Assembly (NCBI GenBank): GCA_012513545.1
Contig: JAAZCB010001154.1
Coordinates: 1 to 10,043, forward strand
DNA from: Clostridiaceae bacterium
GTDB taxonomy: Bacteria; Bacillota_A; Clostridia; Acetivibrionales; Acetivibrionaceae
Direction of reading: 5' to 3'
DNA: 10,043 nucleotides
Below, piece after piece: positions 1 through 7,164 of this stretch; the first letter of the stretch is position 1; every line of letters starts with the position of its first letter. The notes beneath the pieces were generated by a model, which saw nothing but the letters and a program-made list of their open reading frames with translations, was not told where the DNA came from and ran no database searches. The position numbers were made by a program, and so were the translations under genes.

Positions 1-1578
1 GATATTTATATTGAGGATTTAGAAGAAGTTATCGGGAGATATATTTTAAGCTTTACTCGCCCGGAAACAGGACAAGCTGAATATTACTGGAACAGCTTAA
101 AACAGCCTTTCAAGAGAAAGGCACAGATCTCTGCTAAGCTCTCTGAAATTTGTACGGCTACATATCCGAACACCCCCATTATTAATAACGAGTCCATAAA
201 TAAAGACAATTTGCCGACGGTAGCAATAAACAGCAGGAGCAAGCTTATTGCCGGTCTGCTTGAAAACGAGCTGAATGTGAATTTAGGACTTACCGGAACA
301 GGACAGGACGTTTCGTTTATGAGAAGCACCCTAATACAGACAGGCATTCTCTCAAACGAACAAGTAAAGCCTGTTTTGACGCTTACACCTGAAGATGAGA
401 ATATGGCAAATACCCTTCGCGAAATACAAGAGTTTTTCAATCATGCCACCGAAAAAGATGGGAAGAATTTTAAAGATTTATACGACAGATTGACTAAGCC
501 TGAATTTGGTTATGGCATAAAAAAAGGGGTTATCCCCATCTATATTGCAGTAGTGCTTCACTTCTTTAAAAAATATCTTGTTATCAAGAACAAATCCGAA
601 GAAATGAAGATCACAGCGGATCTCTTGAATAGTATCAACGAAAAACCAAAGGATTTTACTGCCTATATGGAGGATTGGAATGATGATAAGTCAGTCTATA
701 TTGATAATCTGGCAGAACTATTTTCAGACTACGTTATTACAAAAGAAAAGGATTATAACACATTTACTTATGTTGTGTCCGCCATGTCACGCTGGTATAT
801 TAGTCTACCTAAGTTTGCAAAGGATTTAAAAACTATCTATAAAGGTAAATTTGCTCCCCCTGAAAAAATACACTCTGCACAGATCAAATTTATCAACAGT
901 TTAAAGCAGACTAATATCAACTCGAGAGAATATCTGTTTGAGAAGCTATTTGATATTTACGGATATAAAGAGTTTACAATAAAAATCGTTGACAATATCA
1001 AAAGCACAAAATCTACCTTTGATTGTGCTAAAAGCGGACTTATTAAGCACTTGATAAACGATGTGAAATATATTTTTAAGTCCGGCCAAGCCGATAACTC
1101 CACCTTGACATCTGTTATCAAAGATTTTATCGAAAATTTGAAGCCGACTACCCTAAACTATTTATTTCCCCATGAAGAGCATAAAGTTTTGCAGCTCATG
1201 AGCAGTATTAGCAATGATGAAGAGACGTTCATTGAAAGACTTGCTAAAGCAGTGACTGATCTTCGAATTAACGACTGGACTACGGAGACGATTTCTCAAT
1301 TTACAGGAAAATTGGAACAGATAAGAAAGTCTATTTTAGAGTATGACTTAGCTGCTGAGCTAAATGATATCACGTCAATAAGTTCAAATGGTTACAAGAT
1401 ATCATTTATTGGAAAAGACGGCAAAGAGGTAGTTAAAGCTTTTGATAAGACAACTTATAGTGACAGAGGAAAACTTCTCTACAATGAGATAGCCACGGCT
1501 CTTGAAGAAATGGGACAGTCGATTTCAGAACAAGAAAAAAGACAAATATTAATGGAGTTTATAGAAAAGCTTAGCTAA
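1..1578 (+). CDS. C-terminal part of a large protein, probably a defence-island ATPase (5' end outside window)
   Basis: The frame is open from base 1 to TAA at 1576-1578, so 525 C-terminal residues are visible and the true start lies upstream. The TTG at 211 is internal and lacks a ribosome binding site. The visible part is mostly helical and has no Walker motifs, membrane segments or metal-binding cysteines; a catalytic domain, if any, would be N-terminal and off the window. Residues about 56-70 carry a PIINNESINKDN segment followed by a basic stretch. The last 60 residues hold a small FIGKDGKEV beta-like element and a helix rich in Glu and Lys. From memory these resemble C-terminal regions of very large P-loop proteins in defence islands (BrxC/PglY or Dpt types), but I could not test this. 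It ends 15 bases before the next gene, so it is probably in the same operon. Coding is certain; the family is a guess. Confidence 0.8.
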   Translation, partial: DIYIEDLEEVIGRYILSFTRPETGQAEYYWNSLKQPFKRKAQISAKLSEICTATYPNTPIINNESINKDNLPTVAINSRSKLIAGLLENELNVNLGLTGTGQDVSFMRSTLIQTGILSNEQVKPVLTLTPEDENMANTLREIQEFFNHATEKDGKNFKDLYDRLTKPEFGYGIKKGVIPIYIAVVLHFFKKYLVIKNKSEEMKITADLLNSINEKPKDFTAYMEDWNDDKSVYIDNLAELFSDYVITKEKDYNTFTYVVSAMSRWYISLPKFAKDLKTIYKGKFAPPEKIHSAQIKFINSLKQTNINSREYLFEKLFDIYGYKEFTIKIVDNIKSTKSTFDCAKSGLIKHLINDVKYIFKSGQADNSTLTSVIKDFIENLKPTTLNYLFPHEEHKVLQLMSSISNDEETFIERLAKAVTDLRINDWTTETISQFTGKLEQIRKSILEYDLAAELNDITSISSNGYKISFIGKDGKEVVKAFDKTTYSDRGKLLYNEIATALEEMGQSISEQEKRQILMEFIEKLS

Positions 1579-1588
1579 GGGAGAGGGG
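1579..1588 (+). promoter_or_regulatory. Ribosome binding site for the TTG start at 1594
   Basis: A purine run GGGAGAGGGG starts right after the stop of the upstream gene and sits 5 bases before TTG 1594. A second weaker site, AAGAGGT at 1598-1604, is 7 bases before ATG 1612, so the start of the GIY-YIG gene is not fully settled. Confidence 0.55.
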
Positions 1589-1593
1589 TCGAA

Positions 1594-2109
1594 TTGCAAG
1601 AGGTAATAGATATGTGTCAAAAAATTAAAGATAGGCGCTTGTGTTTTATTCTAAATCCTGATGATGTATGGGATAAATTTGATAATTCATTAAAAACAAT
1701 TGTTCAAGCTGACTGGTATGAGGCAAAATTCTTAGACGATACAGGGAGTAATTTACATAATGATATGATTAATTTACCTAATAATTGTGGAGGAATTTAT
1801 ATTTTCATATTAAAACCCGAAGTCATACCAAAGACACATATTTATATACTTTACATCGGAAGGTGTAAATATACAGTTTATCAGAATCTTCGGAAAAGGT
1901 GCTGCGAGTATATTAAAGATACTAATAGACCTAAAATACTAGCTATGATTAACTCCTGGGGAAAGCATTTATATATACGTTATTTACCATTAGTTGATAA
2001 TGACGTCATAGAAAGTTTAGAAGATGAGTTAATAGAGACTATTTTCCCACCATGCAATGATAAATATCCCAAAAAAGTTACGAGAATGGCCATGAAGGCT
2101 GCATTTTAG
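1594..2109 (+). CDS. GIY-YIG nuclease-like protein
   Basis: A 171-residue protein if started at TTG 1594, or 165 residues from ATG 1612; both have a plausible ribosome binding site. The GIY-YIG signature is visible: GIY at residues 67-69, YIG at 87-89, and basic residues R100 and R102 in the helix after YIG, where the catalytic arginine lies. Further on come an acidic helix (SLEDELIE, 141-148) able to supply the metal-binding glutamate, and FPPCN (151-155) with the conserved asparagine. About 18 residues separate GIY from YIG. The family cuts one DNA strand with a single metal ion, in repair enzymes, homing endonucleases and some restriction enzymes. There is no separate DNA-binding domain apart from the N-terminal 60 residues of unknown fold. 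Its place in the operon suggests a nuclease of the defence system. The gene is visibly more AT-rich than those around it. Family is fairly sure; its role is inferred. Confidence 0.8.
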   Translation: MQEVIDMCQKIKDRRLCFILNPDDVWDKFDNSLKTIVQADWYEAKFLDDTGSNLHNDMINLPNNCGGIYIFILKPEVIPKTHIYILYIGRCKYTVYQNLRKRCCEYIKDTNRPKILAMINSWGKHLYIRYLPLVDNDVIESLEDELIETIFPPCNDKYPKKVTRMAMKAAF

Positions 2110-2122
2110 AGGAGGATTTTGT

Positions 2123-3382
2123 ATGAGACTTCCTGCAATTAGAGCTCAGATAGGTATCTGGATATATTATGTATCTACATTAACTTTTGAACAAATAGCT
2201 ACACACGTTAAAAAAATTGATGATGAACTTCATAAATCTGAACTATTGAGAGATATGTTGCAGCGGGCTATTACTGACAATTATAAAGATATATCTAATT
2301 ATATTTTACATCAAGAAGAACGTTTCTTTAATTCGCTTGTTTTGGCTGTATATGATGGTGACCCTCAATGGCATGAAGTAAGGCTAGAGTATTCAGATGA
2401 TGAGGAGTTCTTTGATCTAGGTATTCTTGAATTAACTGGCGCAGAAAAAATCTTTCCGGTGGATGGACAGCACCGGGTGTAAGGGATTAAAAAAGCAGTT
2501 TCTGAGAACGAAACATTAATTAATGAAAAAGTCCCTGTTATATTTATTGGACATAAAAAAGACGATGAAGGTATGAAAAGAGCACGAAGGATGTTCAGCA
2601 CTCTGAATAGATATGCAAAGCCTGTTTCGCTAAGAGATATTATCGCTCTCGATGAAGATGATTCCATAGCGATAGCTTGTAGAGAATTGCTTGATAATCA
2701 TCCTTTTTTTATGGACGGTCGTATTCTTGACTCAAGGAACAAGGCCATTTCAGAAAAAAACAATGAATTTACTACGATAATTACTTTATATGAATGCAAT
2801 GAGCAACTATTGTTAATGTATATTAAATCAAAAGACATTAGAAATTATGAAGGCAAAAAGCTTAATGGAACAAAAAAACTTAAGGAATATATTCGATTTC
2901 GTCCGAACGATCAAGACATAATAGAATTTCAGACATTATGTTATGATTTTTGGACAAAGATATCAGACTCGTTTGAGGAACTACGTATATATAAAGAACA
3001 ATCTACTCCAGATAGTACTCCTTTTAGAAATAGAACAGGTGGATCATTGTTTTTCAGGCCAACGGCATTGCTCGCATTGGTGAAGGCATCAATTATCCTT
3101 AAAGAAAATTGGGGATCTTCGTTTGAAGAGGTATTTGCATCCATAAATAAAATCCCATTACAACTCAATACATCGATGTGGAGAAATATTCTATGGAATC
3201 CTGCAAAAAACACCATGATTACTACTAATGCGAAAATAGTTGAAACGTTAATTTTATATTGTATAGATCAAAATGTTTTAAATAATAAACAAATAAAGAA
3301 TTTACTTATTGATCTACAAGGACAATTACAATTAGAAGAAGATGAAGTATATGATTATCTTAGTAGATTTGTTTTAAAGTGA
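2123..3382 (+). pseudogene. DGQHR-domain protein (DndB-like), interrupted by in-frame TAA at 2480-2482
   Basis: A strong ribosome binding site (AGAGGAGG, 2108-2115) precedes ATG 2123. The frame runs to residue 119, ends exactly after the signature DGQHRV (114-119), meets TAA as codon 120, and then continues open in the same frame to TGA at 3380-3382, about 420 codons in all. The part after the stop continues the family pattern: GIKKA, then FSTLNRYAKPVS around residue 160, and a late FRPTALLALVKA segment. A single change from GAA would create this TAA, because the motif normally continues without a break. No good restart site follows: ATG 2573 has its purines too close. DGQHR proteins include DndB, which regulates or limits DNA phosphorothioation in Dnd systems. 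As read, only a 119-residue fragment would be made. Sequencing error or stop readthrough are alternatives. Confidence 0.85.
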
Positions 3383-3399
3383 TTTGCGAGGTTTACTAA

Positions 3400-4539
3400 A
3401 TGACGTATTTTAATAATGCTGCTACCACTTTCCCGAAACCGGAAGAAGTTTACAAATTTGTAGATGAATTTTATAGAAAGTCAGGAGTTAATTCTGGCCG
3501 TGGTCAAAATAGCTCAGCGAGTAGGCTTATTCAAGATACGAGAAACCTATTATTGAAGTTATTTCATTGTCCAGCCAAAAAGGTAGTATTTACACCATCA
3601 GCAACAGAAGCGCTTAACATCATCTTGCAAGGGCTTACCGTAATTGACAACTATAACATATACGTCTCACCCTTTGAGCATAATGCGGTTGTAAGAGTGC
3701 TCGCCCATTTACAAAGGTTATATAAATTGAACATAATAACCCTTTCCGTAAACGAAAAGAAGCTTACATATAATTTAGATAGAATTAAATATCAGTTTGC
3801 AGAGAATAAGCCTAACATCGTAATTATCAGTCATGCAAGTAATGTATGTGGTGTGGTGGCACCTCTAAAAGACATCTGTACAATGTCACATCAATACGGA
3901 GCAATAAATGTTATTGATATGTGTCAAACCGCAGGCTTAATAGATACAGATTTAAGTAGTAATATCTACGATTTTGTAGTTTTTGCAGGGCATAAGTCCT
4001 TATATGCTACCTTTGGCATTGCAGGATTTATTTGCAATGGTGACCTAAAGCTTAAGCCCCTTATTTACGGCGGCACTGGAATCGACTCTGCAAATCCAGA
4101 TGTGCCTAATACAATTCCAGAAAGATACGAGGTCGGTAGCCAGAACATTATGGCAATCGCTGGACTGTATGCAGCCTTGAATTGGATAGAGAAAACCGGT
4201 ATTGAGTGCATCTATGCAAAAGAAAAAGAAAACTATAATAAGTTAATAGGTGTTTTGAGTAATTTTGATAACATCAAAATTATTACTCCTTCCGATGTAG
4301 TTGATACTATTGGAGTTGTTTCCTGTATTTTTGAAGGATACAGCAGCGACAACATCGGACAGATATTAAGTGAACAAGGAGTTGAAGTCAGAACTGGACT
4401 TCATTGTGCACCGTTTGCTCATAAGTTTTTAGGTACTTTCCCAGATGGAACGGTTAGGTTTAGTGTAAGTTATTTCAATACAGATGACGATTTTGCTAAG
4501 CTTAATCATGCATTAGGGTATATTTACGAGAACGTTTAG
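3400..4539 (+). CDS. Cysteine desulfurase, class V aminotransferase fold (DndA-like role)
   Basis: A 379-residue PLP enzyme of normal length, starting at ATG 3400 after a modest site (GCGAGG, 3385-3390). It removes sulfur from L-cysteine, giving alanine and an enzyme-bound persulfide. Landmarks in order: the N-terminal FNNAATTFPKP; FEHNA (92-96), whose His94 stacks on PLP; SHASNVCG (144-151); VIDMCQTAG (171-179) with the PLP-contacting Asp173 and Gln176; AGHKS (196-200), whose Lys199 forms the Schiff base; and RTGLHCAP (331-338), whose Cys336 is the sulfur-accepting cysteine, followed by GTVRFSVSYFNT. The short active-site loop and the R-x-GxHCAP pattern fit the group II (SufS/Csd-like) enzymes rather than IscS. 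Between a DndB-like gene and a DndD-like ATPase, the likely job is to supply sulfur for DNA phosphorothioation, as DndA or IscS does elsewhere. All key residues are present. Enzyme class is sure; the dedicated partner is inferred. Confidence 0.93.
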   Translation: MTYFNNAATTFPKPEEVYKFVDEFYRKSGVNSGRGQNSSASRLIQDTRNLLLKLFHCPAKKVVFTPSATEALNIILQGLTVIDNYNIYVSPFEHNAVVRVLAHLQRLYKLNIITLSVNEKKLTYNLDRIKYQFAENKPNIVIISHASNVCGVVAPLKDICTMSHQYGAINVIDMCQTAGLIDTDLSSNIYDFVVFAGHKSLYATFGIAGFICNGDLKLKPLIYGGTGIDSANPDVPNTIPERYEVGSQNIMAIAGLYAALNWIEKTGIECIYAKEKENYNKLIGVLSNFDNIKIITPSDVVDTIGVVSCIFEGYSSDNIGQILSEQGVEVRTGLHCAPFAHKFLGTFPDGTVRFSVSYFNTDDDFAKLNHALGYIYENV

Positions 4540-4544
4540 GGGTG
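4539..4544 (+). promoter_or_regulatory. Ribosome binding site that fixes the start of the frameshifted small gene
   Basis: GGGGTG overlaps the end of the desulfurase stop codon and lies 7 bases before GTG 4552. The spacing is ideal, and the frame of the conserved small protein has no other upstream start before its TAA at 4548-4550. Translation therefore probably begins at GTG 4552. Confidence 0.6.
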
Positions 4545-4551
4545 ATATAAC

Positions 4552-4832
4552 GTGAGAGAAAAGAATTTGAAGATTATTTGCTTAAAGATGAGAACATTGT
4601 CAGTAAAGTCAAAGCTGTGCGCTCAAGATTAAATAAGGCACGAATGATAGAGCGGCACTTTGATACTTCTCTTGACCATATCGTATCTGGTGATAAAAAG
4701 ATGTATGAATCCTTACTAAAAATAAAAGCCGAAATGAAAGACACAAACGGCAGCATTTCAAACGCTTTGCGAAAATATTATCATTATACAAATGGAGTCT
4801 CGTTTCCTACGTTGTCAAACTACGACAAATAA
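4552..4832 (+). pseudogene. Small helical protein (about 93 residues), apparent -1 frameshift in an A-run near its start
   Basis: From GTG 4552 the frame reads MREK and then runs off to TAA at 4630-4632 after 26 codons. The neighbouring frame, open from 4551 to TAA 4830-4832, clearly encodes the real protein (EFEDYLLKDENIVSKVKAV onward), but its first possible start is a TTG at 4578 with no ribosome binding site. Adding one A to the AAAA run at 4559-4562 joins the two as MREKEFEDYLL and gives 93 residues, so a one-base deletion is the simplest reading. The protein is charged and helical, with two tyrosines and an FPTLSNY tail. I recognise the general look of small proteins found in restriction and defence operons but not a named family. 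Slippage of tRNA-Lys at AAG could restore the frame in principle, but four A residues form a weak slip site. A TTG-started 84-residue product is also possible. Confidence 0.7.
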
Positions 4833-4847
4833 TTAAGAGGTGGGATT

Positions 4848-7001
4848 GTGAGTTTAAAAGATGTAGAGATAAAAAGCGAATATCGCTCCTTAATAGATAA
4901 TATAGCAAAGGATTTCTATATTCCCTTACTAAATCAAGCCGTGACATATAGAAGAGCTGTCGGTTTTTTCTCATCCTCTGCTTTAGTAGAGATTTCAAAA
5001 GGAATTTCTGGACTAGTTAAAAACGGAGGGACTATCCAGCTTGTAGCTTCCCCTTATCTTTCTGATGAAGATGTCCAAGCTATGAAAAGGGGATATGAAT
5101 TGCGAGAAAAGATTATTGAGAATGCTTTACTTCGGGAGCTTCAAATTGTGAATAAAGAAATGGAGCAGGAACGTCTTAATCTCTTAGCTAATTTAATTGC
5201 AGATGGCGTCCTTGATATAAAAATTGCGTTAACTGAAGAAAACGGCGAAATTGGAATGTACCACGAAAAAATGGGGATCATCGCAGATTCAGAGGGTAAC
5301 AAAGTTGCTTTTTCGGGTTCTATGAACGAGTCGGCAACGGCTATTACATTGAACTACGAAGTTATAGATGTCTTTTGTTCCTGGCTTGATGAAAAAGACC
5401 GTGTAATCTCAAAAGAAAATGCATTTACCGCAATATGGAATAATACTGAGCCCAATATTGTCACCCTAGATTTCCCAAGTGTGAAAGAAGAAATTATCAA
5501 ACGATACCGTAAAGGCTCTGTAATTAATTTATTAGGAGAAGAGCCTGGTGAATATGTTTATATTCCACGGAAACCAAGTATCTCCTGGATAAGAAAACCA
5601 GATTATGTGAAGTTCTATGATTACCAAATCGATGCTATGACTACATGGGAAAATGAAAAATATCGCGGTATCTTTGATATGGCTACTGGGACAGGAAAAA
5701 CCTATACTGCTCTTGGGGCGCTAGAGATTTTATGTAATAAAGTGAAATCTAACCTTGGAATATTTATTGTTTGCCCATATCAGCATCTTGTAGAACAATG
5801 GGTAACAGATATTAAGGCTTTTGGGATTAAGCCTCTTATTTGCTATTCAGAGTATAAATGGAAGAAATCATACAAATCAATGCTTAGTGATTTTATGCTA
5901 GGCGTTATTGATAACTTTTGCGTTATCACAACCAATGCTACTTTTGCAACTGAAGATATGCAAAAGGAAATTGACAAATTGAAAGGAAATCTTTGTTTGG
6001 TAGTTGATGAAGCCCACAACTTTGGAGCTAAAAAGCAACTTGCATGCATGAAAGAAGTATTTAAATATCGTTTGGCATTATCTGCAACTTTGGAACGACA
6101 TCACGATGGAGAAGGGACCCAGAAGCTAAAAGATTATTTTGGCAATAAATGTATTGAATATTCTTTGGCGCGGGCGATCAAGGAGAATAAGCTCACACCT
6201 TATTACTATTACCCGATTCCGATTTATTTAGATGATGATGAACTTGAAGCCTATAATAAGCTCACCGAGAAGATTATTAAAATAATGCAAAACTCAAAAA
6301 AAGACGAGCCTATTCCAAAGAACGCAGAAATACTGCTGATAAAAAGAGCAAGGATTATCGCTGGAGCCAGAAACAAACTGAATGCTCTTTATAAAATCAT
6401 AAAAGAGCAGTATGTAACGGAAAATCAAATGTTAATTTACTGCGGTGCTACAACTATTGAGAATAGTAATTATATTGAAGGTAAGGTTGACGAAGAAGAA
6501 AAACGACAAATAGAAATAGTTGTTGATATGCTTGGGAACAAACTCAATATGCGGGTTTCAAAGTTTACCTCCGAAGAAAATGCGGCTGAACGTGAAATTA
6601 TAAAGCAGAATTTTGCAGAAGGTAATATGCTTCAGGCTTTGGTCGCTATTCGATGCTTAGATGAAGGTGTTAATATACCAGGGATTAAAACAGCGTTTAT
6701 ACTTGCTAGTAGCACCAATCCAAAGGAATATATACAGCGACGTGGTAGAGTTTTAAGAAAAGCGCTCAACAAGCCATATGCAATAATATATGACTTTATA
6801 ACCTTACCAAGAAATATTAAAGAGCCTATATACGGCGACAATTATCTTAACAGCGAGTATTCTTTGATAAGGCGTGAGTACGAAAGAATGGAAGATTTTG
6901 CGAGCCTAGCGGAAAACTCATCAGATGTTGCAAAATTACAGGAAGAAATTGATGATTTCTATAAGCTGAACTATATAGGGGGGAGAGATTATGGAATCTA
7001 A
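4848..7001 (+). CDS. Phospholipase D-like nuclease fused to SF2 DEAH helicase (phosphorothioation-linked restriction type)
   Basis: A 717-residue protein from GTG 4848, set by the strong site AAGAGGTGGG at 4835-4844. The N-terminal part (about 1-200) is a PLD-like domain: YRRAVGFFSSSAL at 34-46, then one HxK...D...GSxN motif (His139, Lys141, Asp147, GSMN 157-160). With one such motif it would need to dimerise to form an active site. The helicase follows: Q-motif-like YDYQ (257-260), Walker A GTGKT (281-285), DEAH (387-390), SAT (412-414), CLDEGVNIP (603-611) and the arginine-finger motif QRRGRVLR (630-637). All key residues are intact. Proteins of this layout occur as the restriction component of some Dnd clusters and in other defence systems. 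The likely action is ATP-driven tracking along DNA with cleavage of unmodified DNA; that role is inferred. Its last 11 bases overlap the next small gene. Confidence 0.9.
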   Translation: MSLKDVEIKSEYRSLIDNIAKDFYIPLLNQAVTYRRAVGFFSSSALVEISKGISGLVKNGGTIQLVASPYLSDEDVQAMKRGYELREKIIENALLRELQIVNKEMEQERLNLLANLIADGVLDIKIALTEENGEIGMYHEKMGIIADSEGNKVAFSGSMNESATAITLNYEVIDVFCSWLDEKDRVISKENAFTAIWNNTEPNIVTLDFPSVKEEIIKRYRKGSVINLLGEEPGEYVYIPRKPSISWIRKPDYVKFYDYQIDAMTTWENEKYRGIFDMATGTGKTYTALGALEILCNKVKSNLGIFIVCPYQHLVEQWVTDIKAFGIKPLICYSEYKWKKSYKSMLSDFMLGVIDNFCVITTNATFATEDMQKEIDKLKGNLCLVVDEAHNFGAKKQLACMKEVFKYRLALSATLERHHDGEGTQKLKDYFGNKCIEYSLARAIKENKLTPYYYYPIPIYLDDDELEAYNKLTEKIIKIMQNSKKDEPIPKNAEILLIKRARIIAGARNKLNALYKIIKEQYVTENQMLIYCGATTIENSNYIEGKVDEEEKRQIEIVVDMLGNKLNMRVSKFTSEENAAEREIIKQNFAEGNMLQALVAIRCLDEGVNIPGIKTAFILASSTNPKEYIQRRGRVLRKALNKPYAIIYDFITLPRNIKEPIYGDNYLNSEYSLIRREYERMEDFASLAENSSDVAKLQEEIDDFYKLNYIGGRDYGI
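6978..6987 (+). promoter_or_regulatory. Ribosome binding site inside the helicase gene for the 57-residue gene
   Basis: A purine run GGGGGGAGAG within the last codons of the helicase gene lies just upstream of ATG 6991. It supports real translation of the short overlapping gene and suggests translational coupling. Confidence 0.6.
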
Positions 7002-7164
7002 CGATAAAAAGATTGAACTCAACCAAGATAGCTTGAAGATGCTTAAATATCGGATTTATATCATGGAGAAAGAAAACCACAAAACAAAAAAATATAAGGA
7101 CAATGAAATGGTAGAGAGAATCCGAAAATTGATTGAAGCGGAGGTGGACAAAAATGATAATTAA
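6991..7164 (+). CDS. Small protein of 57 residues overlapping both neighbours
   Basis: ATG 6991 to TAA 7162-7164. It has a strong ribosome binding site just upstream, overlaps the helicase end by 11 bases and the ATPase start by 11 bases, and fills a space that would otherwise be the only large gap between these genes. The product is highly charged and predicted helical: SLKMLKYRIYIMEKENHKT in the middle and EMVERIRKLIEAEV near the end, the latter with an amphipathic pattern. No cysteines, membrane segment or known catalytic motif. I do not recognise the family. The tight overlaps suggest coupled translation and a subunit or adaptor acting with the helicase or the DndD-like ATPase. It is short, so chance cannot be fully excluded, but start signal, context and composition all favour a real gene. 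Confidence 0.75.
   Translation: MESNDKKIELNQDSLKMLKYRIYIMEKENHKTKKYKDNEMVERIRKLIEAEVDKNDN
7140..7147 (+). promoter_or_regulatory. Ribosome binding site that sets the DndD-like start
   Basis: GGAGGTGG lies 6 bases before ATG 7154. It favours this ATG over an in-frame TTG at 7133, which would put the ribosome binding site inside the gene. Confidence 0.75.

Noticed and set aside
211..213. TTG as the start of the first gene
   Set aside because: The frame is open without a stop from base 1, there is no ribosome binding site before this TTG, and the upstream residues continue the same protein.
2573..2575. ATG as the start of an independent second gene after the TAA in the DGQHR gene
   Set aside because: Same frame as the first half, purines only one base away from the ATG, and DGQHR-family sequence already begins directly after the TAA.
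2941..3216. Minus-strand open frames inside the coding genes
   Set aside because: They are shadows of the + strand genes with no start signals or family patterns.
7133..7135. TTG as the start of the DndD-like gene
   Set aside because: It places the strong GGAGGTGG site inside the gene; ATG 7154 gives the normal family N-terminus.
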